64,000 nt of DNA, from NCBI GenBank assembly GCA_964480725.1, contig CAYZQO010000002.1, positions 100,904 through 164,903 of the forward strand. Reading direction: 5' to 3'. The notes under the pieces were generated by a model. That model made no database searches. It saw only the letters and a list, made by a program, of their open reading frames with translations, and was not told the origin of the DNA. Position 1 is the first letter of the stretch. Every line of letters begins with the position of its first letter. Source of the stretch: JAFGBI01 sp964480725 (GTDB lineage Bacteria > Myxococcota_A > Polyangia > Polyangiales > Polyangiaceae). The position numbers were made by a program, and so were the translations under genes. This document shows positions 26,774 through 36,252 of the stretch, piece by piece.

Positions 26774-26899
26774 TTCCCCCGGCTGGCGGGCAAGGGTGAG
26801 CCAGTCCCGCGTCCCCGGCGCTTCCCCCTTCGGCCGTGCCTCGCTACCCTAGTCGACGCGAGGAGGTCCGGGACCCCGCCGGCGAAGGAGACACGATCC

Positions 26900-27649
26900 A
26901 TGTCAGCAGCTCCCCCAGAACGGCGGGCCCCGGGCCCGCGGCACCAGCGCCGGATCCGAAACTACCTGCTCGACCGCCGGTTCCAGCTCAAGTACGCGGG
27001 TTACTTCGTCGGCATCGCGGTCCTGCTCAGCGCCGCGCTCGGGGCGGTGCTCTGGCGGACCAGCACGCGGTTGCTCGCGCAGAGCGAGGAGCTGGTCGCG
27101 CTCGGCAGCGCCGTCGTCGCCGAGGGCCGCAAGGTCAGCCAGGTCGTCGAAATGAACATCGTGAAGGATCCGGAGTACGGCCAGGATCCGGAGCTCCTTG
27201 CCGCGTTTCAGGCCGGTGACAGTCAGTATGCGCGGCAGCTCGAGGCGCGGCAGGTCGAGCTCGCACGCCAGGCGACAGCGCTGCGCGCTCAGCACGTCAC
27301 CGCTGCCTACGTCCTCGCCGGCGCCCTGCTCGTCTTCGTCCTGTTCGTCGGCTTGGCCGGGATCGTCGTCACTCACAAGGTCGCCGGCCCCCTCTTCAAG
27401 ATGCGGCGGCAGATCTTGGAGGTAGCCGACGGCCGCCTCCAGCCCGGGGGGAAGCTGCGTCGCGGCGACGAGCTGGTCGAGTTTTTCGAGGCCTTCGAGC
27501 AGATGGTCGCGCGCTTGCGTGAGCGCCAGGAGCGGGAGGTCGCGGCGCTGGACGACTGCATCGGGCAGCTGGGGGCGACGCTCGACGACGCGGCGCTCGC
27601 GCCGCTGCGACGGGTCCGTGAGCAGATGCGCGCCGCCCTCGATCGCTGA
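26900..27649 (+). CDS. two-TM HAMP-like membrane protein
   Basis: 249 residues. A basic N-terminus precedes TM1 (about 33-53, GYFVGIAVLLSAALGAVLW), a short periplasmic helical segment (55-135) and TM2 (about 137-160, AYVLAGALLVFVLFVGLAG). HAMP follows (160-215, with KVAGPLFKMRRQILEVADGRL), then a short coiled coil. No output domain follows. Such bare HAMP proteins are common in myxobacteria and often annotated as signal proteins. AAGGAG precedes the ATG. Its 3' end is only 18 bp from the convergent yraN-like gene. Confidence 0.8.
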   Translation: MSAAPPERRAPGPRHQRRIRNYLLDRRFQLKYAGYFVGIAVLLSAALGAVLWRTSTRLLAQSEELVALGSAVVAEGRKVSQVVEMNIVKDPEYGQDPELLAAFQAGDSQYARQLEARQVELARQATALRAQHVTAAYVLAGALLVFVLFVGLAGIVVTHKVAGPLFKMRRQILEVADGRLQPGGKLRRGDELVEFFEAFEQMVARLRERQEREVAALDDCIGQLGATLDDAALAPLRRVREQMRAALDR

Positions 27650-27667
27650 GAGTGCGGGGAAGCGTCC

Positions 27668-28066
27668 TCAGAACGCCGCCTCGACGTACTCGACGATGGC
27701 GCGATCACCGTCAAAGCTGACGCTGGCGGCGTCGTAGCGCAGTCGCTCCGCGGTCGGATCATCGCGGTAGCGCCGCTGCCAGAGCCGCTCGCCCGCCCGC
27801 CGGACGCGTTGGCGCTTCGCCGGATCGATGCTGCCGAAGCCGCTGGTCCAGGCGCCGCTGCCGCGGTGCCGCACCTCGACGACCACCACGAGAGGTCCAC
27901 GACGTGCCACCACGTCGAGCTCGAGCCGGCCGAGGTGCAGGTTGGTGGCTACCACCTCGTAACCGAGCGCCCGCAGGTGCTCGACGACCGCGCGCTCGGA
28001 CCGCGCTGCCCGGTCCCGTCGCGGATCCGCCGCAGCTGGGGCCACGCCCTCGCCGACGCCCCCCAA
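27668..28066 (-). CDS. YraN/UPF0102-family nuclease-like protein
   Basis: 132 residues from a TTG at 28066 with GGGGAGG 5 nt upstream. A longer frame to 28180 would overlap the preceding gene and adds only atypical Arg/Gly sequence. The restriction-endonuclease-like fold core is readable: ERAVVEHLRALGYEV, LELDVVA, VVVEVRHR, then IDPAKRQRVRRAG. In most members the middle motif is EVKxR; here the Lys is Arg. The family is predicted to act on DNA (PD-(D/E)xK superfamily), but its role is not established. Confidence 0.75.
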   Translation of the reverse strand: MGGVGEGVAPAAADPRRDRAARSERAVVEHLRALGYEVVATNLHLGRLELDVVARRGPLVVVVEVRHRGSGAWTSGFGSIDPAKRQRVRRAGERLWQRRYRDDPTAERLRYDAASVSFDGDRAIVEYVEAAF

Positions 28067-28134
28067 CGGCGCCTCCCCTGAGCCGCGATCCGAGGGAACC
28101 GCCGCTGCGCCCCCACCGCGCGGTCGCCCCGGGC

Positions 28135-28764
28135 TCAGTAGGGCTGCGCCTCTCCGCAGTTGCCCTGCCCGGCCACGCACGTGGTCTGGGTCACCAGGCT
28201 CTTCCTGTCATACTTGGTGCCGTTGCGGATGCAGTAGGCGCCCGCCAGCTGCTCGTTGCCGAGCCCGAGATCGTCGATGAGCTGGGTGCAAGAGTAGCCG
28301 CTCGGGCACTTCTCGCAGTAGTTGGCCCCGTCGTCGGTCTTGCCATCGGCGTTCGCGCAGCGGCAGGAGCAGTAGACGGTGTCCTCGGTCTGGCGATCCA
28401 CGAGCTGCGGGTTCACCGGAACCTGAACCGCGTCCTCGCGGCGGTCGCCGAGCGTCCCCGGGATGTGGCAGCGGTCCTCCGCTGACCCGTCACCGTTGAT
28501 GGCCTCGTCCCGCGTGATCGCTTCCTGGGTCTGCCCGTACGGGCAGCTGACCCGGCCCTGGAAGTGGTTCACCAGGCAAACGCGGGTTTCGCACTGGAAG
28601 CTACGGCTCTCGACGTTGACCTCCTCGGCGCTGTACCCGCTGAACTCCGTGGAGTACTCGTCCTCGGGGATGCAAGGGTCGCCGACCCCGCCCACCCCGC
28701 AACCCCACAGGATCAGTGAGGAAGTTACCACCAGGAGCCCCAGACCTACGTTTGAACGCGTCAT
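28135..28764 (-). CDS. Cys-rich outer-membrane-type lipoprotein (GltK candidate)
   Basis: 209 residues. The ATG at 28764 gives a compact lipoprotein signal (GLGLLVVTSSLILWGC); a GTG at 28785 would add seven residues. The mature protein has many Cys (GDPCIP, FQCETRVC, VSCPYG, YCSCRC, YCEKCPSGYSC, TTCVAGQGNCG), consistent with disulfides outside the cytoplasm. It is divergent from gltC and about 210 residues long, which fits what I recall of GltK, an OM lipoprotein encoded with gltA, gltB and gltC in M. xanthus. That identity is inferred from position, size and lipobox, not from a sequence match. Confidence 0.6.
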   Translation of the reverse strand: MTRSNVGLGLLVVTSSLILWGCGVGGVGDPCIPEDEYSTEFSGYSAEEVNVESRSFQCETRVCLVNHFQGRVSCPYGQTQEAITRDEAINGDGSAEDRCHIPGTLGDRREDAVQVPVNPQLVDRQTEDTVYCSCRCANADGKTDDGANYCEKCPSGYSCTQLIDDLGLGNEQLAGAYCIRNGTKYDRKSLVTQTTCVAGQGNCGEAQPY

Positions 28765-28785
28765 CGAGATCTCGTTGTGCCTCAC

Positions 28786-29154
28786 GCCTGCCGTGACGGT
28801 CGGCCCGGTACGCTAGCCGAGGGCGAGGAAATCCGTCAACGCGAAAAGGCCCATGGACGCCGACCGAGTCGTGTCCGATGCGGTGAGTCAGGAAGCGCAC
28901 CGGCCAGCCCCCGGCGCGTGTCCCGGCGCAAGGCAAATTTCCCCCAGACCTATAACCGCCTTGCGGACGCGGCGAAACCCGTTCGGCGTCGGGCCGTCGC
29001 GCTTGACAACCGTCGGCGAGGCCACCTAACATCGCGGCCGGACGAGGGCGTTATCTGTTTGTAGTTAAAGGACTTTTCCGCCCCCACCCGTCAGATCGCA
29101 GCGGACGCAGCGGGTGCCGGTTCCGCGACCGTCCCTGAGTCAAAGAGAGGAATC
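28786..29154. other. divergent promoter region before gltC
   Basis: 369 bp between the Cys-rich lipoprotein gene and gltC. It holds the gltC promoter called below and should hold the opposite promoter too. A TATAAC at about 28951 is a further possible -10. No ORF is convincing. Confidence 0.6.
29003..29032 (+). promoter_or_regulatory. promoter of the gltC-gltD operon
   Basis: -35 TTGACA (perfect), 18-bp spacer, -10 TAACAT (4/6). The start would be near 29039, giving a leader of about 115 nt before gltC. Confidence 0.55.
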
Positions 29155-30885
29155 ATGTTGCGAAAGCGCCTTGCCGCACTCTGCATTCTCGCGTCCGCAT
29201 CGCTCGCGGGTGGCCTCTCGTCCCCGCTGCCCGCCGCCGCCCAGGAGGTCGTGGACCTCGACGCGGAGGAGAAGCAGCAGAAGGCCGCGGAGGAGGGCGT
29301 CGACATCGACCTCGACGCCGACGCCCCGGCCCAGCAGGGGCCGGTGATCGCTGGGCAGATGACCGAGGCGGCTGCGAAGGCCAAGAAGCTCTTCGACCAA
29401 GAGCGCTGGAGCGAAGCGTCGCTGGCGCTTTACCGAGTGGTGGTCGGCGAGACGGGCGACGACCCCGGCAACCAGCAACTCGCCCAGTACTACTTGGCCA
29501 TCTCGCTCTATCGGCTCAAGTTCTACCAGGCAAGCTACGCCATCTTCAGCGTCATCGCCGACAATCCCAACCACCTCAAATTCCGCGAGACGCTGCTCTG
29601 GCTTGCCAAGCTCGCGACCCAGCTGCCGGAGCCGGCCGACATCATCGAGCGGGTGGGCAAGTACAACGACTCGCAGCTCGAGCGCTTCGACAACGCGCAG
29701 CAGCGGGACCTGTACTGGCAGCTCAACTACATGCTGGGGCGCTACAAGTACCGCAACCGGCAGTACGGCGACGCCATCCGGCTCTTCAGCAAGGTCGACA
29801 AGGACAGCGAGTACTACGTCAAGTCGCAGTTCTTCGCCGGCATCAGCTACGTGCAGATGCGCAAGTCGGTCCCGGCGGTCAAGTCGTTCCAGCGTGTCGA
29901 GAACGCGCTCGAGCGCGGCGCGAAGGGGGTCGAGGACGAGGCTCGGCTCCGCGACCTCGCTTACCTCTCCATGGCACGCACCTACTACTCGGCGTCGATC
30001 CGTCTCGATGGGGAAACCAACGCGCCGGTGGTGGACCCGGAGAAGCTCAGCGCCGCCGTCAAGTACTGGGATCTGATCGAGCCCGCGAGCGAGTACTGGC
30101 TCGACGCGCTGTTCGAGGAGTCCTGGGCGTACTTCATGGCGGGCCAGTATCCGCAGGCGCTTGGGAACATCCACACCATCGAGTCGCCATACTTCCCGGC
30201 GGCGTTCTACCCCGAGGCCCAGATCCTCAAGGCCGTCATCTTCTTCGCCAACTGCGACTACGAGAAGGCGACGATCGTGGTGGCGAAGTTCAACCAGCAC
30301 TACATCCCGCTCCGCGAGGGGCTCGAGAAGGTGATGAAGCGCTTCCAGGGGGCCAACCAGGAGGAGGCGTTCTTCAAGTTCCTCAAGCAGGTGCGCGACG
30401 GCGAGGCAAACCTTGACGACGAGGTGCGACCGATCGTGGAGGCGGCCCTGAGCGACCGCCAGCTGCTGCGCAACATCGAGTACGTCCGCATCTTGGAGGA
30501 CGAGATCAACCGCTTCAAGAAGTCCCCCGCCAGCTTCCGCAGCTCTGCGCTCGGTCAGCAGGTGCAGGACGCGCTCAAGCTGGCGCGCGATCTCGCTGTG
30601 CGCCGCGCGGGCGAGCTAGCGATGCAGCGCTACCAACGGATGCTGGACGAGCTCAACGAGCACGTCCGCAATGGCGAGAAGATCCTCATCGACATCACGG
30701 CTGCTCAGCGCAACCTGCTCGACGAGGCGATCAAGAAGGATCAGGTCACGGCCGAAGAGGCGGAGATCTTCGGCGTGGTCAACCCGGACGAGGAGCATGT
30801 GCTCTGGCCGTTCACGGGTGAGTACTGGCGTGACGAGCTGGGCTTCTATCGGGCCGTCGTGATGTCGGCTTGCGGGAGGAAGTGA
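29155..30885 (+). CDS. gltC: gliding motility TPR protein GltC-like
   Basis: 576 residues. A cleavable signal peptide (cut near PAAAQ, residue 29) is followed by an acidic Asp/Glu/Ala stretch (32-60). TPR-like helix pairs cover 60-410 (AKKLFDQERWSEASLALYRVV, YYLAISLYRLKFYQASYAIF, YMLGRYKYRNRQYGDAIRLF, SQFFAGISYVQMRKSVPAVKSF). A long helical C-terminus (430-560) ends CGRK. M. xanthus GltC is a periplasmic TPR protein binding the OM GltA/GltB module. GAGAGG precedes the ATG, and gltD starts 4 nt after the stop. Assigned from architecture and from the order C-D-E-F-G-I. Confidence 0.72.
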   Translation: MLRKRLAALCILASASLAGGLSSPLPAAAQEVVDLDAEEKQQKAAEEGVDIDLDADAPAQQGPVIAGQMTEAAAKAKKLFDQERWSEASLALYRVVVGETGDDPGNQQLAQYYLAISLYRLKFYQASYAIFSVIADNPNHLKFRETLLWLAKLATQLPEPADIIERVGKYNDSQLERFDNAQQRDLYWQLNYMLGRYKYRNRQYGDAIRLFSKVDKDSEYYVKSQFFAGISYVQMRKSVPAVKSFQRVENALERGAKGVEDEARLRDLAYLSMARTYYSASIRLDGETNAPVVDPEKLSAAVKYWDLIEPASEYWLDALFEESWAYFMAGQYPQALGNIHTIESPYFPAAFYPEAQILKAVIFFANCDYEKATIVVAKFNQHYIPLREGLEKVMKRFQGANQEEAFFKFLKQVRDGEANLDDEVRPIVEAALSDRQLLRNIEYVRILEDEINRFKKSPASFRSSALGQQVQDALKLARDLAVRRAGELAMQRYQRMLDELNEHVRNGEKILIDITAAQRNLLDEAIKKDQVTAEEAEIFGVVNPDEEHVLWPFTGEYWRDELGFYRAVVMSACGRK

Positions 30886-30889
30886 CGAG

Positions 30890-33800
30890 ATGACTCAGAG
30901 AGCGTTCCCCGTAGTCGCGGTCCTCCTCGGGCTCGCGTTGTCCGCGTCGGTCGCCGGCGCCAAGACCGAGCCGACACCCCTCAGCAAGGAGTGCGTCTCC
31001 TCCCAGGCGGTCGCGCACATGAAGGAGTGCCCGGCCGGACCGAGCAAGTTCGACGTCAAGAAGACGCGCGCAGCGGCCTTCTCGTCGGCGCCGCCACCCC
31101 GCGAGAAGAAGACGTTGCAGACCGAGGCCAAGCCGGTCGACCCGACCGAGCAGATGGACTCGGCGCAGCGCGATCCGCGCAAGTTCCGGCTGCAACAGCG
31201 CGCTCAGGCGCTGCTGATCAGCGAGATCTCGGGCCTCGAGCGCCTGTTCGCTCAGACGCCTCCGAAGTCACCCGACCGTCCGCAGCTCATCCGTCGCCTG
31301 GCGGAGGGCTACGTGGAGCTCGAGTCGGCGGCGCAGCGGGACCGGATCCAGAACGAGATCAAGGTTCAGGACGCGGCCAAGAAGAAGATGAAGGACAGCA
31401 CGGCCCGTGCTGCGGCCCTCAAGGCCAAGAGGATCGAGGAGGCCGCCCGGAAGAACGCCATCAAGTACTACACCTTGATGAAGAACTCGTACCCGAACTA
31501 CTCGAAGATCGACGAGGTTCTCTACTACCTCGCCTACGAGTACGAGCAGGCGAAGGACCTGACCAATGCGCGGAAGGTCTACTTCGAGCTGATCCAGAAG
31601 GCGCCCAAGTCGCCCTACATCCCGAATGCTTACCTCGCCTTCGGTGAGCTTTTCTTCCAGGAGGCGCAGGGCAACCCCAATTCCTGGCCCCTCGCTGAGC
31701 AGGCGTACATCGAGGTGACCAAGTACCCGCCGCCGGCGAACAAGGTTTACGGCTACGCGCGGTACAAGCTCGCCTACGTCTACTGGAACACGGGCGACTA
31801 CACCAAGGCGCTGAGCGAGTTCAAGAAGGTGATCGAGTACGGCGACAAGCACGCCCAGCTCCCCAACGCGAAGCAGCTGCAGAAGGCTGCCCGCCGCGAC
31901 CTGATCCCGGTCTACGCGATCAGCGGACGCCCCGAGGCGGCGTACTCGTTCCTCAAGCCATTGAGCGGCGATCCCGACGGCTCCGAGGAGGCGACCTTCA
32001 ACATGCTCCGCGAGCTCGGGTTCGCGTACATCGACACCGGGCACTACCCCGAGGGCATCACGCTCTATCGCGATCTGATGAAGCGTGACCCGGGCAAGCA
32101 CTACTGTGAGTATCAGACCCAGATCACCAAGGCCGTCCAAGCCATGAAGGCCTCCGACAAGGACGCAATCGTCAAGGAGCTGGACATCCAGATCGGGGTC
32201 AACAAGGACTTCCAGGCCAAGGACTACCCGAACAAGAACAAGCTCGAGTGCGCCAACGAAACCGCCGCCCTCCTGGCGGAGACGGCGATGGCCTGGCACC
32301 TCGAGGCCGTCGGTTCGGGCGGCGTGCGTGGTACCGGCGACGAGAAGACGATGGACCTCTCGGCGTCGGTCTACGGCCGCGTGACCGCGAACTTCAGCGC
32401 GGAAGACTTCAAGAAGTTCAAGTTCCCGCGCATCCTGAAGCAGGACTGGCCCACGATGTACAAGATTCGGTACGCGATGGCGGACCTGCTCTACTTCCGC
32501 CAGAAGTGGGAGGAGTGCGGTCCCGCCTTCGACGCCGTGGTGGCGGAGAACCCGAAGGGGGAGGCGGCTGCCGAGGCCGCCTACGCGGCCGTGCTCTGTT
32601 ACCAGAAGATGTACGACAAGCTCTACCAGGGTGAGGCGGACCGCAAGGGCAAGGGCCTCGGCCCGAAGGGCGCCAGCAAGGAGGACCAGTCGGCGAAGGG
32701 CGAGTGGGAGAAGTTCAAGCCGAAGGATCTGACGGACCTGCAGAAGGGCATGATCAACGCCTTCAACCGCTACGTCTGCTTCATCACGCCGCCCAAGGGC
32801 GACGCGGAGAAGGAGGAACAGTACGTCGAGGTCAAGTACGCACGCGCCCGGACGTACTTCGAGGCGCAACACTGGGAGGAGGCGGCACTGGGGTTCCGTG
32901 ACGTCGCCATCAACCACGCGGACAAGGACGCGGGGATCTACGCGGCCCAGCTCTACCTCGAGTCGATGAACGTCCTCGGGTCACGGGCGGAGCCGCCGCG
33001 GCCGAGCTGCTTCACCGACATGGGCAAGGACGTGCCCATCTTCATCGAGCTTTACTGCAACGCGGCGAAGCTCGAGGACAACAAGGAGCAGTGCGAGGTC
33101 CTCAACCGGATTCAGTTCGACATCATGCGCCTCGAGGCCGAGAAGACGGTTGAGGCCGCCGATAAGCAGGCAGCCTCCGGGAACTACACGGCGGCGCTGG
33201 AGAACTACCGGAAGGGCGCGGAGTCGTACTACGCGCTCTGGAACAAGTACTGCGAGAGTCAACTTGCCGCAGGAGAGAAGCCGAAGCAGTGCGAGCGCGC
33301 CGACGAGGTTCTCTACAACATGGCGCGCGCCTATCAGGCCGGGCGTCTGCTGGCCAAGTCGATCACCGCCCGTCTCATCCTGCTCAACCCCAAGTACGGC
33401 CTCAACAAGACGCAACTGGCGATGAAGGCCACCTACGAGATCGGTGGCAACTACCAGGCGATCGCGTCCTACGACCGCGCGGCAGAGTACTACGAGAAGT
33501 ACGCCGAGACATCGAGCTACAAGGGGGAGTTCGCCCCCAAGGCGCTCAGTGACGCTACCGTGCTTCGCCTCGGGATCGGCCAGGACGAGAAGGCCATCGA
33601 GGACGCCAAGAACTACAACAAGTACTTCGGGCGCAAGGACCCGACGATGACCGCCCAGATCTCCTTCGCCATTGCCGCGCACTACGGCGAGAAGGAGCAA
33701 TGGAAGGAGGTCATCCAGTACCTGACCACCGGCATGGGGATGATCGACCAGAAGGCCACCCTGGACATCAAGGTGCAGGCGCACGCGCTGATGGGGCGTG

Positions 33801-34609
33801 CCTACGCCAGGCAGAATCGCACGCCCAACGCCAAGACGGAGTACGGCAAGGTTCTCGGATACTGGAAGGATCCGAGCGCCGCTGTGAGCTCGATCAAGGG
33901 GATCGACGAGGATCAGGCGGCCAAGGATCGTCGCCTCGGTCGTGCTCTCGAGTCGGTCGGTGAGGCGCTCTTCTTCTTCGCCGAGGAGAAGCGAGCCCAG
34001 CTCGACAAGATCAAGTTCCCCGAGTTCAAGGGCAAGGGCGACAAGGATGCCGTCCTCAAGCACATCAACACGAAGGTGAAGGACTGGTACGAGAAGAAGG
34101 GTAAGGCGATCAAGGAGGCGAGCGCCGAGTACAAGAAGGTGGTCGATCTCCAGCCGGTTCCGCCGCCGCGATGGGTCATCGCCTCCGGCTCGCGCGTCGG
34201 TGAGATGTGGGGGACCTTCGTGAAGGAGTTCCGCGCCGCGCCGATCCCGCCCGAGTGGAAGAAGGACGATGAGATCCGGAACATGTATTACAACTCCCTC
34301 GACTCGGCCTCGGAGCCCTGGAAGCAGCAGGCCAAGGGAGCGATGGAGATCTGTCTCGGCTACTCGGTCAAGTACCAGTACTACGACAACTTCAGCCGCG
34401 TCTGTGAGGTCTGGCTCGCAGAGAATTTCAAGTCCGAGTACCACCTCATCGACGAGTTCCGGGGCTCCCCCACGCGCGTCAACCCTGCCCTCCGCGAGCA
34501 AGCCTACCCGCTGCTCATCGGTGGCGAGCCGCTGATCATGAAGGCGAAGGAGCCGGACGCATCGGTGGCGAAGAAGACCGAACCAGCAACGACGGAGAGG
34601 GCCAGGTGA
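30890..34609 (+). CDS. gltD: gliding motility TPR protein GltD (AgmU)-like
   Basis: 1239 residues, close to the roughly 1.2-kb-codon size of M. xanthus AgmU. A signal peptide (cut near VAGAK, residue 24) is followed by a Lys-rich coiled segment (75-185). Repeated TPR/Sel1-like helices run through 190-1080 (IDEVLYYLAYEYEQAKDLTNARKVYFELI, YARYKLAYVYWNTGDYTKALSEF, VLYNMARAYQAGRLLAKS, TYEIGGNYQAIASYDRAAEYY). The C-terminus is helical. AgmU is a periplasmic component of moving motility complexes in M. xanthus. The Shine-Dalgarno (GGAGGAA) overlaps the gltC stop, so the two are coupled. Confidence 0.8.
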   Translation: MTQRAFPVVAVLLGLALSASVAGAKTEPTPLSKECVSSQAVAHMKECPAGPSKFDVKKTRAAAFSSAPPPREKKTLQTEAKPVDPTEQMDSAQRDPRKFRLQQRAQALLISEISGLERLFAQTPPKSPDRPQLIRRLAEGYVELESAAQRDRIQNEIKVQDAAKKKMKDSTARAAALKAKRIEEAARKNAIKYYTLMKNSYPNYSKIDEVLYYLAYEYEQAKDLTNARKVYFELIQKAPKSPYIPNAYLAFGELFFQEAQGNPNSWPLAEQAYIEVTKYPPPANKVYGYARYKLAYVYWNTGDYTKALSEFKKVIEYGDKHAQLPNAKQLQKAARRDLIPVYAISGRPEAAYSFLKPLSGDPDGSEEATFNMLRELGFAYIDTGHYPEGITLYRDLMKRDPGKHYCEYQTQITKAVQAMKASDKDAIVKELDIQIGVNKDFQAKDYPNKNKLECANETAALLAETAMAWHLEAVGSGGVRGTGDEKTMDLSASVYGRVTANFSAEDFKKFKFPRILKQDWPTMYKIRYAMADLLYFRQKWEECGPAFDAVVAENPKGEAAAEAAYAAVLCYQKMYDKLYQGEADRKGKGLGPKGASKEDQSAKGEWEKFKPKDLTDLQKGMINAFNRYVCFITPPKGDAEKEEQYVEVKYARARTYFEAQHWEEAALGFRDVAINHADKDAGIYAAQLYLESMNVLGSRAEPPRPSCFTDMGKDVPIFIELYCNAAKLEDNKEQCEVLNRIQFDIMRLEAEKTVEAADKQAASGNYTAALENYRKGAESYYALWNKYCESQLAAGEKPKQCERADEVLYNMARAYQAGRLLAKSITARLILLNPKYGLNKTQLAMKATYEIGGNYQAIASYDRAAEYYEKYAETSSYKGEFAPKALSDATVLRLGIGQDEKAIEDAKNYNKYFGRKDPTMTAQISFAIAAHYGEKEQWKEVIQYLTTGMGMIDQKATLDIKVQAHALMGRAYARQNRTPNAKTEYGKVLGYWKDPSAAVSSIKGIDEDQAAKDRRLGRALESVGEALFFFAEEKRAQLDKIKFPEFKGKGDKDAVLKHINTKVKDWYEKKGKAIKEASAEYKKVVDLQPVPPPRWVIASGSRVGEMWGTFVKEFRAAPIPPEWKKDDEIRNMYYNSLDSASEPWKQQAKGAMEICLGYSVKYQYYDNFSRVCEVWLAENFKSEYHLIDEFRGSPTRVNPALREQAYPLLIGGEPLIMKAKEPDASVAKKTEPATTERAR

Positions 34610-34616
34610 GCGCGCT

Positions 34617-34640
34617 GCCGCCGCCCTCCGGGGCGGCGGC
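34617..34640 (+). other. intercistronic RNA hairpin with UNCG tetraloop
   Basis: A perfect 10-bp stem (GCCGCCGCCC with GGGCGGCGGC) is closed by TCCG, which as RNA is a C(UCCG)G tetraloop, an extra-stable class. It lies 7 nt after gltD and 38 nt before gltE. No U-tract follows, so an mRNA-stability or processing role is at least as likely as termination. Confidence 0.6.
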
Positions 34641-34678
34641 CCGTGTCCCGCCGAGGGATCCCGAGAGGAGAATGTGAC

Positions 34679-36241
34679 ATGGCTCGAATGAAGACCGTGT
34701 TGATGGGTGCCCTGGTTCTGGCGCTCACCGGGTGTGGCGCTCACGGCAGCAAGGCCAGGGGCGACGGTGCGATCAAGAAGCCGGATCAGAGCAGCGGCCT
34801 CAAGGACAAGAAGGGGGCGGAGGTGTCCGCGGACGCCAAGAGCGCCTTCGATGGTGCGCTGGCGGACTTCCAGGCCGCGGACAAGTCCGGCAAGTGGGAG
34901 GAGAGCTGCGAGGCGGTGGCGAATGGGTTCCTGGCCGCTGCCAAGCAGCAGAAGGCTGACACGAACGCCCGGTTCGCCGAGGCGATCTACAACGCCGGGC
35001 TAGCGTACCAGCGTTGTAATCGGGACGAGGACGCCAGGAAACTCTTCAGCGAGGTGGTGGAGGCCGACCCGAAGTTCCACCGCGCCCGCGCCCAGCTCGT
35101 CCTGTTTGAGTACCAGAAGTCTGGGGACGTTGATGGGACCATCCGGCGGCTCGACGAGATCATCCGGGACGCGAAGTTCCAGAACGTGGAGGCGCTGGTG
35201 TACCTCGCCGCGCTGCAGATGGAGCGCGGGAGTGACCAGGCGGACCAGGATGGCGCGAACGACTACGAGCGGGCCAAGAAGAACCTCCAGCGGGCGCTCG
35301 CGATCGACGACGGCTTCATGCCGGCCTTCAACCAGCTCGCCATCTATTACATGGAGGAGGCGAAGCGGAAGGCTGAGAAGGGTGCCAGCGCGAGGTCACT
35401 CGGCCGCCGCGGCAAGCTGGTCGTGGCCGGGGCGGACAAGGTGAACGTCAACCAGCAGCAGATGGATCTGGCGGGGCTGGTTGCGTCCCAGGGCATCCGC
35501 AAGAACCCCAACTACGCGCCCATCCACAACACGGCCGGCCTCATCCAAGTGGAGCTCCGTAACTACAACGGGGCCGTCTCGAGCTTCAGGACCGCGCGCG
35601 CGCTCGATCCGAAGTTCTTCGAGGCGCACATGAACTACGGGGCGGTCAACCTCTCTTTCCGCAACTTCGAGGAGGCGGAGAAGGCCTATCGGGACGCCCT
35701 GAAGCTCCAGCCGAACGAGTTTGAGGCGCACCTCGGCATCGCGCTCGCCATCCGCGGGCAGATCCAGCCTGGGAACTCGGCGAGGATCGCGGAGGCGCAG
35801 AAGCACCTGGACAAGTGCAAGGAGATCGACGCGCGGCGGCCGGAGACGTATTACAACGAGGCTATCCTGACGCAGGAGTACAAGGCGAAGGGAGAGGAGA
35901 AGTCGGCCATCCCGATGCTCAAGAAGGCGGCCTCGCTCTACAAGGACTTCGTCGCCAAGGCCGGGAGCGACTCGGCGTTCGCGGAGGCGGTGAAGCGCTC
36001 TAAGGACCGCGCGCAGGACATCGAGGACACCGTCACCTTCATCGAGGAAGGTGAGAAGGCGCGCAAGGAGCAGGAGGCGGCGGATGCGGCCGCCAAGGCC
36101 GCAGCGGCCAAGGCACCGCCGAAGGACGCTGCCAAGCCCGAGGCTGGCGGCGCTGCGAAGGGTGACGAAGCGGCGAAGGCCGACGGCACGGACGCAAAGG
36201 CCGCGGCTCCCGCTGGCGGCGAGAAGCCTGCGACGAAGTGA
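34679..36241 (+). CDS. gltE: gliding motility TPR lipoprotein GltE (AglT)-like
   Basis: 520 residues. The lipoprotein signal is VLMGALVLALTGC with Cys near residue 19. TPRs cover about 60-430 (AEAIYNAGLAYQRCNRDEDARKLFSEVVEADP, NYAPIHNTAGLIQVELRNYNGAVSSFRTARALDP, FEAHMNYGAVNLSFRNFEEAEKAYRDALKLQP). An Ala/Lys/Glu-rich tail (440-520) is probably disordered. AglT is the matching M. xanthus TPR protein encoded next to agmU. The ATG at 34679 has GAGAGGAG 8 nt upstream; the longer in-frame start at 34643 has no signal sequence logic. Confidence 0.8.
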   Translation: MARMKTVLMGALVLALTGCGAHGSKARGDGAIKKPDQSSGLKDKKGAEVSADAKSAFDGALADFQAADKSGKWEESCEAVANGFLAAAKQQKADTNARFAEAIYNAGLAYQRCNRDEDARKLFSEVVEADPKFHRARAQLVLFEYQKSGDVDGTIRRLDEIIRDAKFQNVEALVYLAALQMERGSDQADQDGANDYERAKKNLQRALAIDDGFMPAFNQLAIYYMEEAKRKAEKGASARSLGRRGKLVVAGADKVNVNQQQMDLAGLVASQGIRKNPNYAPIHNTAGLIQVELRNYNGAVSSFRTARALDPKFFEAHMNYGAVNLSFRNFEEAEKAYRDALKLQPNEFEAHLGIALAIRGQIQPGNSARIAEAQKHLDKCKEIDARRPETYYNEAILTQEYKAKGEEKSAIPMLKKAASLYKDFVAKAGSDSAFAEAVKRSKDRAQDIEDTVTFIEEGEKARKEQEAADAAAKAAAAKAPPKDAAKPEAGGAAKGDEAAKADGTDAKAAAPAGGEKPATK

Positions 36242-36252
36242 GCCGGGCGAGA

